Source: Opitutia bacterium (GTDB lineage Bacteria > Verrucomicrobiota > Verrucomicrobiia > Opitutales > Opitutaceae). Taken from it: DNA of 32,534 nt. The DNA is taken from positions 1 through 32,534 of the forward strand of contig CANHJG010000056.1 of assembly GCA_947461205.1 (NCBI GenBank), in the 5' to 3' direction. The notes beneath the pieces were generated by a model. It made no database searches. It was not told the DNA's origin and saw only the letters and a list, made by a program, of their open reading frames with translations. This document shows positions 1-7,704 of this stretch, piece after piece. The position numbers and the translations under genes are program-made. The stretch's first letter is position 1. Every line of letters starts with the position of its first letter.

Positions 1-141
1 CCAAAACCGCACGAAGGCTTCCTGCACAACGTCCTCGGCATCTGCCGCTGAAGGGGTCCATTACCGAGCGTAAACCAGCAGTTTCGGGCCGTAACGCTGA
101 AACCATGATTTCCAAGAGTCATCGTGGGGGGCATCCTCCAT
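1..141 (-). pseudogene. ECF RNA polymerase sigma factor, N-terminal part, interrupted by in-frame stop
   Basis: Reading the minus strand from the ATG at 141, the frame begins MEDAPHDDSW, continues through FQRYGPKLLVYAR, meets TAA at 63-61 (codon 27) and then resumes in the same frame as WTPSAADAEDVVQEAFVRFW to the window edge. The second part is a typical sigma-70 region 2.1/2.2 helix (AEDxVQEAFVRxW), and the first part is the usual ECF N-terminus. The family would normally have a residue such as Gln where the stop lies; CAA to TAA is one transition. No ATG follows the stop; one GTG lies inside the helix and would remove half of region 2. The rest of the gene is outside the window. It is either a young pseudogene or a sequencing error. 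The ECF identification is firm; the cause of the stop is open. Confidence 0.75.
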
Positions 142-262
142 GAGTGCGGAGTCAGTCGGTGTTTACCTGGAAAGCGTCATGGCGGGCGGATTTTGTCTAA
201 AACCCGTCGAATCGCCGAAAGTTTCGACCAAATCCTGCCCGTTTCCCGCTCCGGCGCCCGCC

Positions 263-296
263 AAAAATAAAAAGGGGCCCGGTTGCCCGGGCCCCT
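263..296 (-). terminator. Rho-independent terminator of the 61-aa membrane protein gene
   Basis: On the minus strand a perfect 9-bp GC stem (GGGGCCCGG paired with CCGGGCCCC, arms 287-295 and 274-282, 4-nt loop) is followed by TTTTTATTTTT at 273-263. It lies 33 bases after the stop codon at 329. Both the stem and the T tract are strong, so it very probably ends the short transcript from 514 and insulates it from the sigma gene downstream. Confidence 0.9.
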
Positions 297-328
297 GGTG
301 GTGGGCGGTCTCTCTGTGCGGTCTTAAC

Positions 329-514
329 TCAGCGACCGCCGAGCCATTTCCAGCTAATGCGGTATTCCAACGCCGCGACTCCGATCAGCGCCAAGACGCT
401 GCCGTAGCCAACGAGGGCTTCCACACTGACTGGGCTCTGGGCCGAAAGCAGAAACACGGCGCCGGCCACGAAGGTGCCGAGGATTGCCGCTAGGGTGATG
501 ATGTCGTTTTTCAT
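329..514 (-). CDS. Small two-helix membrane protein (61 aa), unknown function
   Basis: The protein begins MKNDIITLAAILGTFVAGAV and has two hydrophobic segments (about residues 5-24 and 33-50), then a short basic tail ending in WKWLGGR. A helical hairpin in the inner membrane is the likely topology. The ATG at 514 is chosen because the frame upstream of it is basic, not hydrophobic, and lies in the AT-rich intergenic region. It is transcribed divergently from the LysR gene and followed by a strong intrinsic terminator, which supports a real transcription unit. I do not recognise the family. As a divergent neighbour it may be a target of the LysR regulator, but this is inference only. Confidence 0.65.
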   Translation of the reverse strand: MKNDIITLAAILGTFVAGAVFLLSAQSPVSVEALVGYGSVLALIGVAALEYRISWKWLGGR

Positions 515-560
515 AGGTTTGTCTTTTGTTCGTCGAACCGTGAGGGCCTCGACTCGCCCA

Positions 561-605
561 GTATACGATACTTGCTTCAATAGTTGAAATCGTGATTTTC
601 TATTG
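561..605. promoter_or_regulatory. Divergent intergenic region with candidate LysR-type operator
   Basis: The 109-bp space between the 61-aa gene (start 514) and the LysR gene (start 624) is the most AT-rich part of this end. It contains the dyad TTCAA-TAG-TTGAA (576-588) and a wider inverted repeat CAATAG (578-583) / CTATTG (600-605) with 16 bases between. The ATAG...CTAT arms recall OxyR-type sites. LysR regulators usually bind such dyads in the promoter shared with a divergent gene. No clear -35/-10 pair was assigned. Confidence 0.45.
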
Positions 606-623
606 TTATCATCGTTATTGCCT

Positions 624-1577
624 ATGGAACTAAGCCAACTTCGCTCCACCGTCGCCGTCGCCGAGACCGGGAATTTCACCCGGGCCGCTGAGCGTAGCCA
701 TATCTCTCAACCATCGCTAAGTCAGCAGATTCTAAATCTAGAACGCGAAATCGGCCACAAGTTGTTTCACCGCCTCGGTCGCAAGGCGGTCCTCACGGAA
801 GCCGGCGCCACCTTTCTCGAACGCGCCCGCCGTATCCTTTTCGAGGTCGAGAACGCCGCCAAGGAACTAAGCGACCATCCGGCCCTCGACCGTCGCATCA
901 CCGTTGGCGCCGTGCCGACCATTATGCCCTATTTGGTGGCGCCTCTCATCGCCGAGTGCCGCACCCAGCATCCCAACCTCCTGATTCACGCCCGCGAAGA
1001 TTTTCGTCATTCACTCGTCCGCGCCGTCGTCGAGGGCGACCTCGATCTCGCGGTGGTCACCCTTCCGGTCAAAGATCCCCGTCTGTCCATCGAGCCGATC
1101 CTCACCGAGCCGCTCCTGCTGGTCGTTGGGCAAAATCACCCCTTCGCCAGCCGCAAAGCGATCGATATCGCCGACCTCGCCGAGGAAACCTTCATCTCCA
1201 TGGGCGATGCCAGCACACTCGCGACCCAGATCCAGGGCTTCTTTGGCGACCACAACTTTGTGCCCAAGATCGGCTACCGCTGTGCGCAGGTTGCCACGTT
1301 GAAACTGTTCGTTTCAATGGGGCTAGGTATTTCCATTCTGCCGCAAGTCGCGCACACCCATGACGATGAGGGAAGCCTAACCTACCTGCACATCTCCGGC
1401 ACCACGCCCACCCGCGAGATCGCGGTGATCCGGCACCTCCAACGCTACCAAAGCCGCGGCGCCGAGCAGTTCCTCGGCCTCCTGCGCGAACACGCCCGCA
1501 CCGGAGGGTTCGCCACCGCCCCCACCCTGGCGAAACCGGCCGCCGATCCCGCGCCCGCCGGCCACACCGCGACCTGA
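624..1577 (+). CDS. LysR-family transcriptional regulator (OxyR/CynR-like)
   Basis: A 317-aa protein of normal LysR length. The N-terminal winged helix-turn-helix covers about residues 2-60 (NFTRAAERSHISQPSLSQQI, then LEREIGHKLFHR and the LTEAG end). A linker helix follows, then a type-2 periplasmic-binding-like effector domain from about residue 88 (ITVGAVPTIMPYLVAPLI) to about 290, including SMGLGISILPQ. The start at 624 is preferred over an upstream codon at 603 because MELSQLRS is the normal LysR beginning. The domain resembles OxyR/CynR-type members, but the two-cysteine redox loop of OxyR was not found, so peroxide sensing is not claimed. The C-terminal 25 residues are Ala/Pro-rich. The MFS gene follows after 41 bases, suggesting the regulator controls that exporter; the divergent small gene is another candidate target. 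Confidence 0.85.
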   Translation: MELSQLRSTVAVAETGNFTRAAERSHISQPSLSQQILNLEREIGHKLFHRLGRKAVLTEAGATFLERARRILFEVENAAKELSDHPALDRRITVGAVPTIMPYLVAPLIAECRTQHPNLLIHAREDFRHSLVRAVVEGDLDLAVVTLPVKDPRLSIEPILTEPLLLVVGQNHPFASRKAIDIADLAEETFISMGDASTLATQIQGFFGDHNFVPKIGYRCAQVATLKLFVSMGLGISILPQVAHTHDDEGSLTYLHISGTTPTREIAVIRHLQRYQSRGAEQFLGLLREHARTGGFATAPTLAKPAADPAPAGHTAT

Positions 1578-1618
1578 CAATTGCGCTTTCGCAAAAAAGC
1601 CCAACGCTCCCTCTGTTC

Positions 1619-2893
1619 ATGCCGGCCACCGTCGACCATCACGCCCTGCCGAAGGGCCGCGAGACCGCCACCCTCCTCACCCTAGGGACGGTGCAGTTCA
1701 CGCACGTGCTCGACTTCATGATCATGATGCCACTGGGCGCGCAACTCATGCGCGTCTTCGACCTCACGCCAGCCCAATTCACCCATCTGGTAGCCTGCTA
1801 CGGGCTCGCGGCCGCGGTCAGCGGTTTCATCGGCGGGTTCTTCATGGATCGGTTCGACCGGAAGAAGGCGCTGCTGTTTACTTACGCCGGATTCGGGCTC
1901 GCGACCCTCGCTTGCGGACTGGCCCCCAACCATCCCTGGCTGCTCGTCGCCCGCCTCGTCGCCGGAGCGTTCGGCGGACTCTCCGGCTCGCTCGTGAGTG
2001 CGATGATCGGCGACATCATCCCGCCCGAACGGCGGGGCCGGGCCACGAGTTTCGTCATGTCCGCCTTTCCTGTCGCCTCGGTACTCGGCGTTCCGGCCGG
2101 ACTGATGCTCGCGGGAAAATTCAGCTGGCACGCTCCGTTCTTTCTCCTCGCGGCGTGCTCGGCGGCCAATTTAGCCCTGGCCACCCTCGTGCTCCCCCAC
2201 CTGAGGACGGCCCTTCACGATCACCAACCGATCCGGCAGATGCGCGCGATCCTTTCTCACCGCATCCATCAGCGCGCCCTCGCCCTCGGAGCCGTCCTCA
2301 TCATGGGCGGTGGCTGCCTCATCCCCTTCGTCGCCCCATCCATGGTGGCCAACATGGGCATCGCCGAGACCCAACTGCCCATCGCCTACGCTGTCGGCGG
2401 CGTGTGCTCGCTGATCAGCATGCCCATCGTCGGCTGGTTGAGCGATCACCTGGACCGCTTCCGGCTCCTCCTCTGGATCTCCGTCGCCGCCAGCATCGTC
2501 GCGATCGTCCTGACCCGCCTCGGCGGGTCCTCCCTCGCCTTCGCCTCGGTGATGATGGCGTTGTTCATGGTGACGATGTCGGGCCGGTTTGCTCCCGCCA
2601 TGACGATGGTGACCAACGCCGTCGAGGCGCGCTACCGCGGCGGGTTCATGGCCGTGAACGCCGCCCTCCAGCAGGCGGCCAGCGCTTTCGCCAACGTGCT
2701 GGCCGGCGTATTCGTTACCAGCGACGCCTCAGGCCATCTGGTCGGCTACCCGGTGCTCGGCTATGTCGCCGTCGGATTTTTCGCCGCCACCGTACTGCTC
2801 GCCGCCGGACTGCGCCGCGCAGCGCCGCACGTCGCTCTCCCCGGCCAGCGAATTCTCCCGCTCGTCCCTTCGCCCGCCAAAGCGGCAGCCTGA
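1619..2893 (+). CDS. MFS transporter, drug:H+ antiporter (DHA1/AraJ-like)
   Basis: A 424-aa integral membrane protein with the hydrophobicity expected of 12 helices. It starts in TLGTVQFTHVLDFMIMMPLG (helix 1). The loop between helices 2 and 3 carries the MFS motif A version FMDRFDRKKAL (about residues 78-88), and helix 5 has a motif-C-like stretch rich in Gly/Pro (VASVLGVPAGLMLAG). A second basic loop (WLSDHLDRFR) marks the repeat in the second half. Such proteins export small molecules using the proton gradient; the substrate cannot be inferred. It lies 41 bases after the LysR gene and its stop is one base before the U32 gene start, so the three are probably co-transcribed. Confidence 0.88.
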   Translation: MPATVDHHALPKGRETATLLTLGTVQFTHVLDFMIMMPLGAQLMRVFDLTPAQFTHLVACYGLAAAVSGFIGGFFMDRFDRKKALLFTYAGFGLATLACGLAPNHPWLLVARLVAGAFGGLSGSLVSAMIGDIIPPERRGRATSFVMSAFPVASVLGVPAGLMLAGKFSWHAPFFLLAACSAANLALATLVLPHLRTALHDHQPIRQMRAILSHRIHQRALALGAVLIMGGGCLIPFVAPSMVANMGIAETQLPIAYAVGGVCSLISMPIVGWLSDHLDRFRLLLWISVAASIVAIVLTRLGGSSLAFASVMMALFMVTMSGRFAPAMTMVTNAVEARYRGGFMAVNAALQQAASAFANVLAGVFVTSDASGHLVGYPVLGYVAVGFFAATVLLAAGLRRAAPHVALPGQRILPLVPSPAKAAA

Positions 2894-2894
2894 C

Positions 2895-5483
2895 ATGAAC
2901 ACACCCGCTCCGACGCCCGCGTTCAAACGCCCCGAACTCCTCGCTCCCGCCGGCGACTGGGAGTGCGCGCGCGCCGCCCTCGAAAACGGGGCCGACGCGA
3001 TCTACTTCGGCCTCGAACGCTTCAATGCCCGCATGCGTGCGAAAAACTTCACGCAGGCCGACCTGCCCGCGCTGATGGCGTTTCTCCACCGCCGCGGCGT
3101 CAAGGGCTACGTCACCTTCAACACCCTCGTCTTCACCAACGAACTCGCCGACGCCGAGGACTACCTCCGCGGCATCATCGCGAGCGGGGTCGATGCCGCC
3201 ATCGTGCAAGACATTGGGATCTGTCGCCTCATCCGCGCCCTGTCCCCGGACTTCCCGATCCATTGCTCAACGCAGATGACGATCACGAGCGCCGCCGGCG
3301 TCGCCTTCGCCCGCGAACTCGGCGCCCAGCTCGTCGTCCTCGCCCGCGAAAATTCCCTCGCCGACATCGCTAAAATCAACACCGCCCAGGCCGCCGCGGA
3401 GGTGCAGCTCCCCTTGGAAGTCTTCGTCCACGGCGCACTCTGCGTCGCCTACTCCGGCCAATGCCTCACCAGCGAGTCGCTCGGCGGCCGCTCCGCCAAC
3501 CGCGGCGAATGCGCCCAGGCCTGCCGCCTGCCCTACGATCTCATCTCTGACGGCGTGCAGGTGCCCCTCGGCGACAAACGCTACCTCCTCAGCCCCCAAG
3601 ACCTCTCCGGCCTCGAGGTGCTCCCCGACCTCGTCCGCGCCGGAGTCTCCTCGCTGAAAATCGAAGGCCGCCTCAAGTCGCCCGAATACGTCGCGAGCAT
3701 CACCCGGGTCTACCGCCAGGCCCTCGACAAGGTCATGGCCGACCTCACCGGCGTCGCCGCGCCGAAATTCGAACCCCAAACCGCCCGCTACGAGCTTGAG
3801 ATGAGTTTCTCCCGCGGTCTCTTCACCGGTTGGTTCCAGGGCATCGACAACCAGAAACTCGCCCACGCCCGCTTCGGCACCAAGCGCGGCGTCTTTCTCG
3901 GCGAAGTCACGCGCGTGCAGAACGAGTCCGTCGCCCTCCGCCTCGCCGCTCCGCTCAAGCCCGGCGACGGCATCGTCTTCGACGCCGGCAAGCCGGACGA
4001 ACGCGAGCAGGGCGGCCGTGTTTACCAAGTCGAACACCGCGGCCCGCCCGACGGCGAGACCACGTTACGCTTCGGCCACGGCGACATCGACTGGCGCCGC
4101 GTGCGCGCCGGTCAACTCGTCTGGAAAACCAACGACCCCGCGCTCGATCGCGAGGTGCGGACGACGTTTGAGGGGGAAAAAATCCGTTTCCAGCGCCCGA
4201 TCACCCTCGAGGTCCACGGCCGCGCCGGCACGCCGCTCACGCTCGTCGCCCACGACGGCCATGGCCATGTGGTCCAACTCGATTCTGCCGTGCCTCTCGC
4301 CGCGGCCGCGAACCAACCGCTCACGCCCGACCGCCTGCGCGAACAGCTCGGCCGGCTCGGCGGCACCCCGTTCCGGCTCGGCGATCTCCGCTCGCACCTC
4401 GAAGGCGACGTGATTCTCCCCGTCAGCGAGTTGAACCGTCTCCGTCGTGAATCGGCCGTTGCCCTCGAAAATCTCCGCGCGCAACCGCAGCGCTGGCAGC
4501 GTTCCTCCGCCGACCTCCGGCCCTCCACTCTCCCAACGCCGCGGCCCGCTGCTGCCGCCGGCGCCCCCGAACTGATCGCCGTCATCCGCCTCCTCGAACA
4601 ACTCGACGCCGCTTGGGCCGCCGGCGCCCGCACGCTTTACTGCGAATTCGAAAACCCGAAGCACTACCGCGACGCCGTCGCCCGCTTCCGCGAACTGCAG
4701 GCCGCCGAATCCGTTCTTCCGCCCTCACCACGCTCCACCCTCAACGAGCCACCTCCACCCAGCAGCATCTGGGTCGCCCCGCCCCGCGTGTTCAAACCCG
4801 GCGAAGAATGGATCTTGCGACAAGTGCGCTCGTCCGATGCCGACGGTTACCTCGTCCGCAACCACGACCACCTCGCGTTTTTCAAAGGCGACCGCCGCCG
4901 CGGCGATTTCTCGCTCAACGTCGCCAACCCGCTCACCGCCGACTACCTCCTCCACCATCACGGGCTGGAACGCGTCACCGCGAGCTACGATCTCAACATC
5001 ACGCAGCTCGAAGCGCTCCTCCAAGCGGCGCCGGGCACCTGGTTCGACATCACCGTCCACCAGCACATGCCGATGTTTCACATGGAGCACTGCGTGTTCT
5101 GCGCGTTCCTCTCGACCGGCAAGGATTACCGCGACTGCGGCCGCCCCTGCGACACCCACCGCGTCGCACTGCGCGACCGCGTCGGCGCCGAACTCCCGCT
5201 CAAGGCCGACGCCGGCTGCCGCAACACCGTTTACAACAACCGCGCCCAGACCGGCGCCGAATACGTCGCGCGCCTCGTCGAACTCGGGGCCCGCAGCTTC
5301 CGCGTCGAATTCGTCAACGAGGGCGCCGACGAAGTCACGCGCACGCTCGCGCGCTATGGCCAGCTCCTCCGCGGCGAAATCGCCGGCGCGGAGCTCTGGC
5401 GCGAACTCAAACTTCTGAACCAGCTCGGCGTCACGCGGGGCCAGATGGAAACGGCTCCGCGCCTCATCACCAAAAAAACGTAG
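2895..5483 (+). CDS. Long U32-family Fe-S protein (RlhA/TrhP superfamily, predicted RNA hydroxylation)
   Basis: An 862-aa protein beginning MNTPAPTPAFKRPELLAPAG. PELLAPAGDWECARAALENG and DAIYFGLERFNAR are the opening strands of the U32 (collagenase-like) fold. The family's four-cysteine cluster is present: Cys183, Cys190, Cys206 and Cys210 (CX6CX15CX3C), within HGALCVAYSGQC and RGECAQACRLPY. U32 proteins RlhA and TrhP use such a cluster to hydroxylate 23S rRNA C2501 or tRNA uridine 34; proteolytic activity is doubtful for the family. A middle region (about 320-560) probably corresponds to DUF3656, and the C-terminal quarter carries a second cluster, Cys733, Cys736, Cys748 and Cys752. E. coli RlhA is about 650 residues, so this is a longer form. 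The ATG at 2895 is chosen over an upstream in-frame start because the latter would overlap the MFS gene by 130 bases. Confidence 0.85.
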   Translation: MNTPAPTPAFKRPELLAPAGDWECARAALENGADAIYFGLERFNARMRAKNFTQADLPALMAFLHRRGVKGYVTFNTLVFTNELADAEDYLRGIIASGVDAAIVQDIGICRLIRALSPDFPIHCSTQMTITSAAGVAFARELGAQLVVLARENSLADIAKINTAQAAAEVQLPLEVFVHGALCVAYSGQCLTSESLGGRSANRGECAQACRLPYDLISDGVQVPLGDKRYLLSPQDLSGLEVLPDLVRAGVSSLKIEGRLKSPEYVASITRVYRQALDKVMADLTGVAAPKFEPQTARYELEMSFSRGLFTGWFQGIDNQKLAHARFGTKRGVFLGEVTRVQNESVALRLAAPLKPGDGIVFDAGKPDEREQGGRVYQVEHRGPPDGETTLRFGHGDIDWRRVRAGQLVWKTNDPALDREVRTTFEGEKIRFQRPITLEVHGRAGTPLTLVAHDGHGHVVQLDSAVPLAAAANQPLTPDRLREQLGRLGGTPFRLGDLRSHLEGDVILPVSELNRLRRESAVALENLRAQPQRWQRSSADLRPSTLPTPRPAAAAGAPELIAVIRLLEQLDAAWAAGARTLYCEFENPKHYRDAVARFRELQAAESVLPPSPRSTLNEPPPPSSIWVAPPRVFKPGEEWILRQVRSSDADGYLVRNHDHLAFFKGDRRRGDFSLNVANPLTADYLLHHHGLERVTASYDLNITQLEALLQAAPGTWFDITVHQHMPMFHMEHCVFCAFLSTGKDYRDCGRPCDTHRVALRDRVGAELPLKADAGCRNTVYNNRAQTGAEYVARLVELGARSFRVEFVNEGADEVTRTLARYGQLLRGEIAGAELWRELKLLNQLGVTRGQMETAPRLITKKT

Positions 5484-5546
5484 CCGCACCGGTGTGGCGA
5501 CTGCACAGGCCCATTTGGGCCGATCATCGGGCGTGCACCGGACCCC

Positions 5547-5933
5547 ATGATGAACCAAACTCTGGTCGGGCGTTTTTGCGAAAAACGCCGCGTGCCCGCG
5601 GCGCGCTGCGCACCCGCGAGGCTGAGCCACTGCCTCTATCCGTGGGCCCGGCTGCTGCAGAGGCTGCTTCGCGCCATCAATCCCGAAGACTTCGAACGCG
5701 ATCTCGAGCGCATCCGCGCCACCGGTCGACTGAAGCGCGCCACCGACCTCGCCACCGCGGTTGCGGAATTCAATTACCAGCCGACCAACAGCGGTCGGCT
5801 CCGCTGTGAAGGGAAGCTTCGCGCCTCGGTGACCCGGCTCCAACCGCTCCTGCTCGACCCGCGGGCCGCAGACGCCGTCGGAGGCCAAAGTATGGCCCCC
5901 TGTCCCGAACGCCCGCGGCTCAGCCGGTGCTGA
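5547..5933 (+). CDS. Hypothetical protein (128 aa), possible small gene
   Basis: This open frame between the U32 gene and the convergent histidine kinase gene has, from about residue 40, codon usage like its neighbours (mostly G or C in third position) and a plausible soluble sequence: NPEDFERDLERIRATGRLKR followed by ATDLATAVAEFNYQPTNSGR. The first 35 residues are Cys/Arg-rich and coincide with a perfect hairpin at 5569-5589, so the true start may differ from the two adjacent ATGs (5547, 5550). It overlaps the last 14 bases of the kinase gene tail to tail. No family was recognised. It could be a real small gene, a decayed one, or chance. Confidence 0.4.
   Translation: MMNQTLVGRFCEKRRVPAARCAPARLSHCLYPWARLLQRLLRAINPEDFERDLERIRATGRLKRATDLATAVAEFNYQPTNSGRLRCEGKLRASVTRLQPLLLDPRAADAVGGQSMAPCPERPRLSRC
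5569..5589. repeat. Perfect short palindrome (hairpin)
   Basis: Arms GGCGTTTTT and AAAAACGCC flank a 3-base loop (GCG). It lies 86 bases after the U32 stop codon. Runs of T sit inside the stem rather than after it, so it is not a standard terminator, although either strand could form the hairpin. Another small palindrome, GGCCCATTTGGGCC, is at 5509-5522. Confidence 0.6.
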
Positions 5934-7692
5934 CCGGTAAGAGAAAATAGAATTCGGTGCCGCGGCCGGGTTCGCTGGCGCAGGCGATACTACCGCCGTG
6001 CGCGACGACAATTTCGCGGGCGATCGCGAGGCCGAGACCAGCACCGCTCTTTTCCTGGTCGGGCGCGCGGTAAAACCGGTCGAACACATGGGCGACGCTG
6101 TCCGCCGGAATGCCCGCCCCTTCGTCCCGCACCCCCAAACGGACAAACCCCGGCTCGGCGGACGCCGACAACGTGATCACCCCGCCGGGGGGTGAATATT
6201 TCGACGCGTTGGTCAGCAGGTTCATGAACACATGGCGGAGGCGTTCCGGATCGAGCCAGAGGCGCACGCCGGACAGGCCTGGGGCGACGTCGAGGACGAG
6301 CCGCTGAGCGGCCGCCACGAAGAAGCTACGCGCCTCGCGCGCGATCTCGTCGAGCAGTCCCGCGAGCTCGATCTCCTGGCGGTTGAGCGACGAGGCGCCG
6401 GCCTCGAGGCGCGCCAGATCGAGCAGATTGTCCAAAATGCGGAGCAGGCGGTCGGAATCATCGCGGGCCGACGCGAGGAGTTCCCGCTGCGGGGCAGTCA
6501 GGCCTTCGAGCTTTTGCTCGAGCAACAGGTAGACCGCCATGCGCAGGCTCGTGAGCGGCGTTTTCAGCTCGTGGCTCACCGTGCCGACCAAATTCGTCTT
6601 CGCATCGTCAAGCAGCCGGAACTTCGTCACATCCTGCAAAATCACGGCAGCACCCTTGAACTCCGTCAGCTTGTCGCCGATCGCGAGGATGCGGGGGAGA
6701 TAGTGCCGATCGCCCAACGGCACGACCTTCGCGTAGTCCCCCGGCAAGTAATGTTCGCCGGTCTCCAGCACCTGCGCCAGCGGTTCGGCGAGTGCCGGCG
6801 GAAACTCCGGCAACCCGAGCGCCTCGGCCGCCGGATTCCGAATCTCTGTCGTGCCGTCGCGCCCCACCACAAACACGGGTTCCGGCGTGGACGTCAACGT
6901 GGCTTCCATCGTGCGTTGCGTGCGGAGCACTTTCGCGAGCGTCGCCTCGCGATAGGAACGCAGCTTGGCCGACATCGTGTTGAACGCCCGGGCGAGCTGC
7001 CCGAGTTCGTCGCCGGAAAACTCCGGCACCGGGCGGTCGAGATCGCCTTCGCCCACGGCGACCGCCGACGCCGTCAGCGCCTTGATCGGCTTCAGCAGCG
7101 ACGACGCCAACCGCCACGCCACAAAGATCGACAGCGCGGCGGCGCCGACGATCGCGGTCAGCAGCACGCGCTCGGTCGTCGCGGCCAGCTGCTCCGCCCG
7201 CGCGGCTGTCTGTTGCGCTGCGGCGGCATCGCGGCGGGTGAGCGTTTCGATCGCATCGAGCACGCGAAACAGCGCGGTGGCATCTCCCTGCTGGTCGCTG
7301 CGCGACCCCGCGCCGCCGGCCCGCAACGCCGTCGCGGACCGCGCCAGAAAATCTTGAAAGGCGCGGTCGAGCGAAACGACCAAGGTGGCCCGCGGCGAGC
7401 CGGCCGAGCTGTGGGCCTGCTCCATGAGGGCACGCAGAAACGCCGCCCGGGGTTCGTCGAATGCCCGCTGCGCGGCCAGCGGATCGCCGCGTTGCGCATC
7501 CCGGACCGCACCGCCCATCTGGGTGGCGGATTCGCGCATCTGCTGGAGCGCAGCGATCGCGCGGTAGTTGTTGACGAGATCGCGCGAGAGCGAACCGGCC
7601 AGTTCGCGTCCCACCCGGATCGCATAGGCGCCCGTGCCGACCAAAATCAGCAGGAGCGGCAAAAGGCCGAGGTAAAGTCGCGTGCGGAGCAT
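5920..7692 (-). CDS. KinB-like membrane sensor histidine kinase
   Basis: A 590-aa inner-membrane kinase. Transmembrane helix 1 is at about 7-27, an extracytoplasmic helical sensor region at about 30-175, and helix 2 at about 177-199. HAMP follows (about 200-250), then a PAS-like region (about 262-350, EPVFVVGRDGTTEIRNPAAE). The HisKA dimerisation helix has the phospho-acceptor His374 in VSHELKTPLTS. The ATPase domain shows the N box (NLLTNASKYS, Asn495), G1 (DEGAGIP, 523-529) and G2 (GAGLGLAIA, 550-558). The order HAMP-PAS-HisKA-HATPase resembles Pseudomonas KinB, and the gene follows an AlgB-like regulator after 12 bases, so the two form a two-component pair. The sensed signal is unknown. 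Confidence 0.9.
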   Translation of the reverse strand: MLRTRLYLGLLPLLLILVGTGAYAIRVGRELAGSLSRDLVNNYRAIAALQQMRESATQMGGAVRDAQRGDPLAAQRAFDEPRAAFLRALMEQAHSSAGSPRATLVVSLDRAFQDFLARSATALRAGGAGSRSDQQGDATALFRVLDAIETLTRRDAAAAQQTAARAEQLAATTERVLLTAIVGAAALSIFVAWRLASSLLKPIKALTASAVAVGEGDLDRPVPEFSGDELGQLARAFNTMSAKLRSYREATLAKVLRTQRTMEATLTSTPEPVFVVGRDGTTEIRNPAAEALGLPEFPPALAEPLAQVLETGEHYLPGDYAKVVPLGDRHYLPRILAIGDKLTEFKGAAVILQDVTKFRLLDDAKTNLVGTVSHELKTPLTSLRMAVYLLLEQKLEGLTAPQRELLASARDDSDRLLRILDNLLDLARLEAGASSLNRQEIELAGLLDEIAREARSFFVAAAQRLVLDVAPGLSGVRLWLDPERLRHVFMNLLTNASKYSPPGGVITLSASAEPGFVRLGVRDEGAGIPADSVAHVFDRFYRAPDQEKSGAGLGLAIAREIVVAHGGSIACASEPGRGTEFYFLLPVSTG

Positions 7693-7704
7693 CGCGGAGG
7701 GCGG

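Noticed and set aside
140-493. 117-codon plus-strand frame near the left end
   Set aside because: It overlaps the sigma factor start, crosses a terminator hairpin and the small membrane gene in antisense, and encodes no recognisable domain.
624-1577. Calling the LysR protein a true OxyR
   Set aside because: The paired redox cysteines and surrounding loop of OxyR are not seen, and no peroxide-defence gene is adjacent.
5569-5589. Intrinsic terminator for the U32 gene
   Set aside because: The T runs are within the stem, not after it, and the site is 86 bases past the stop.
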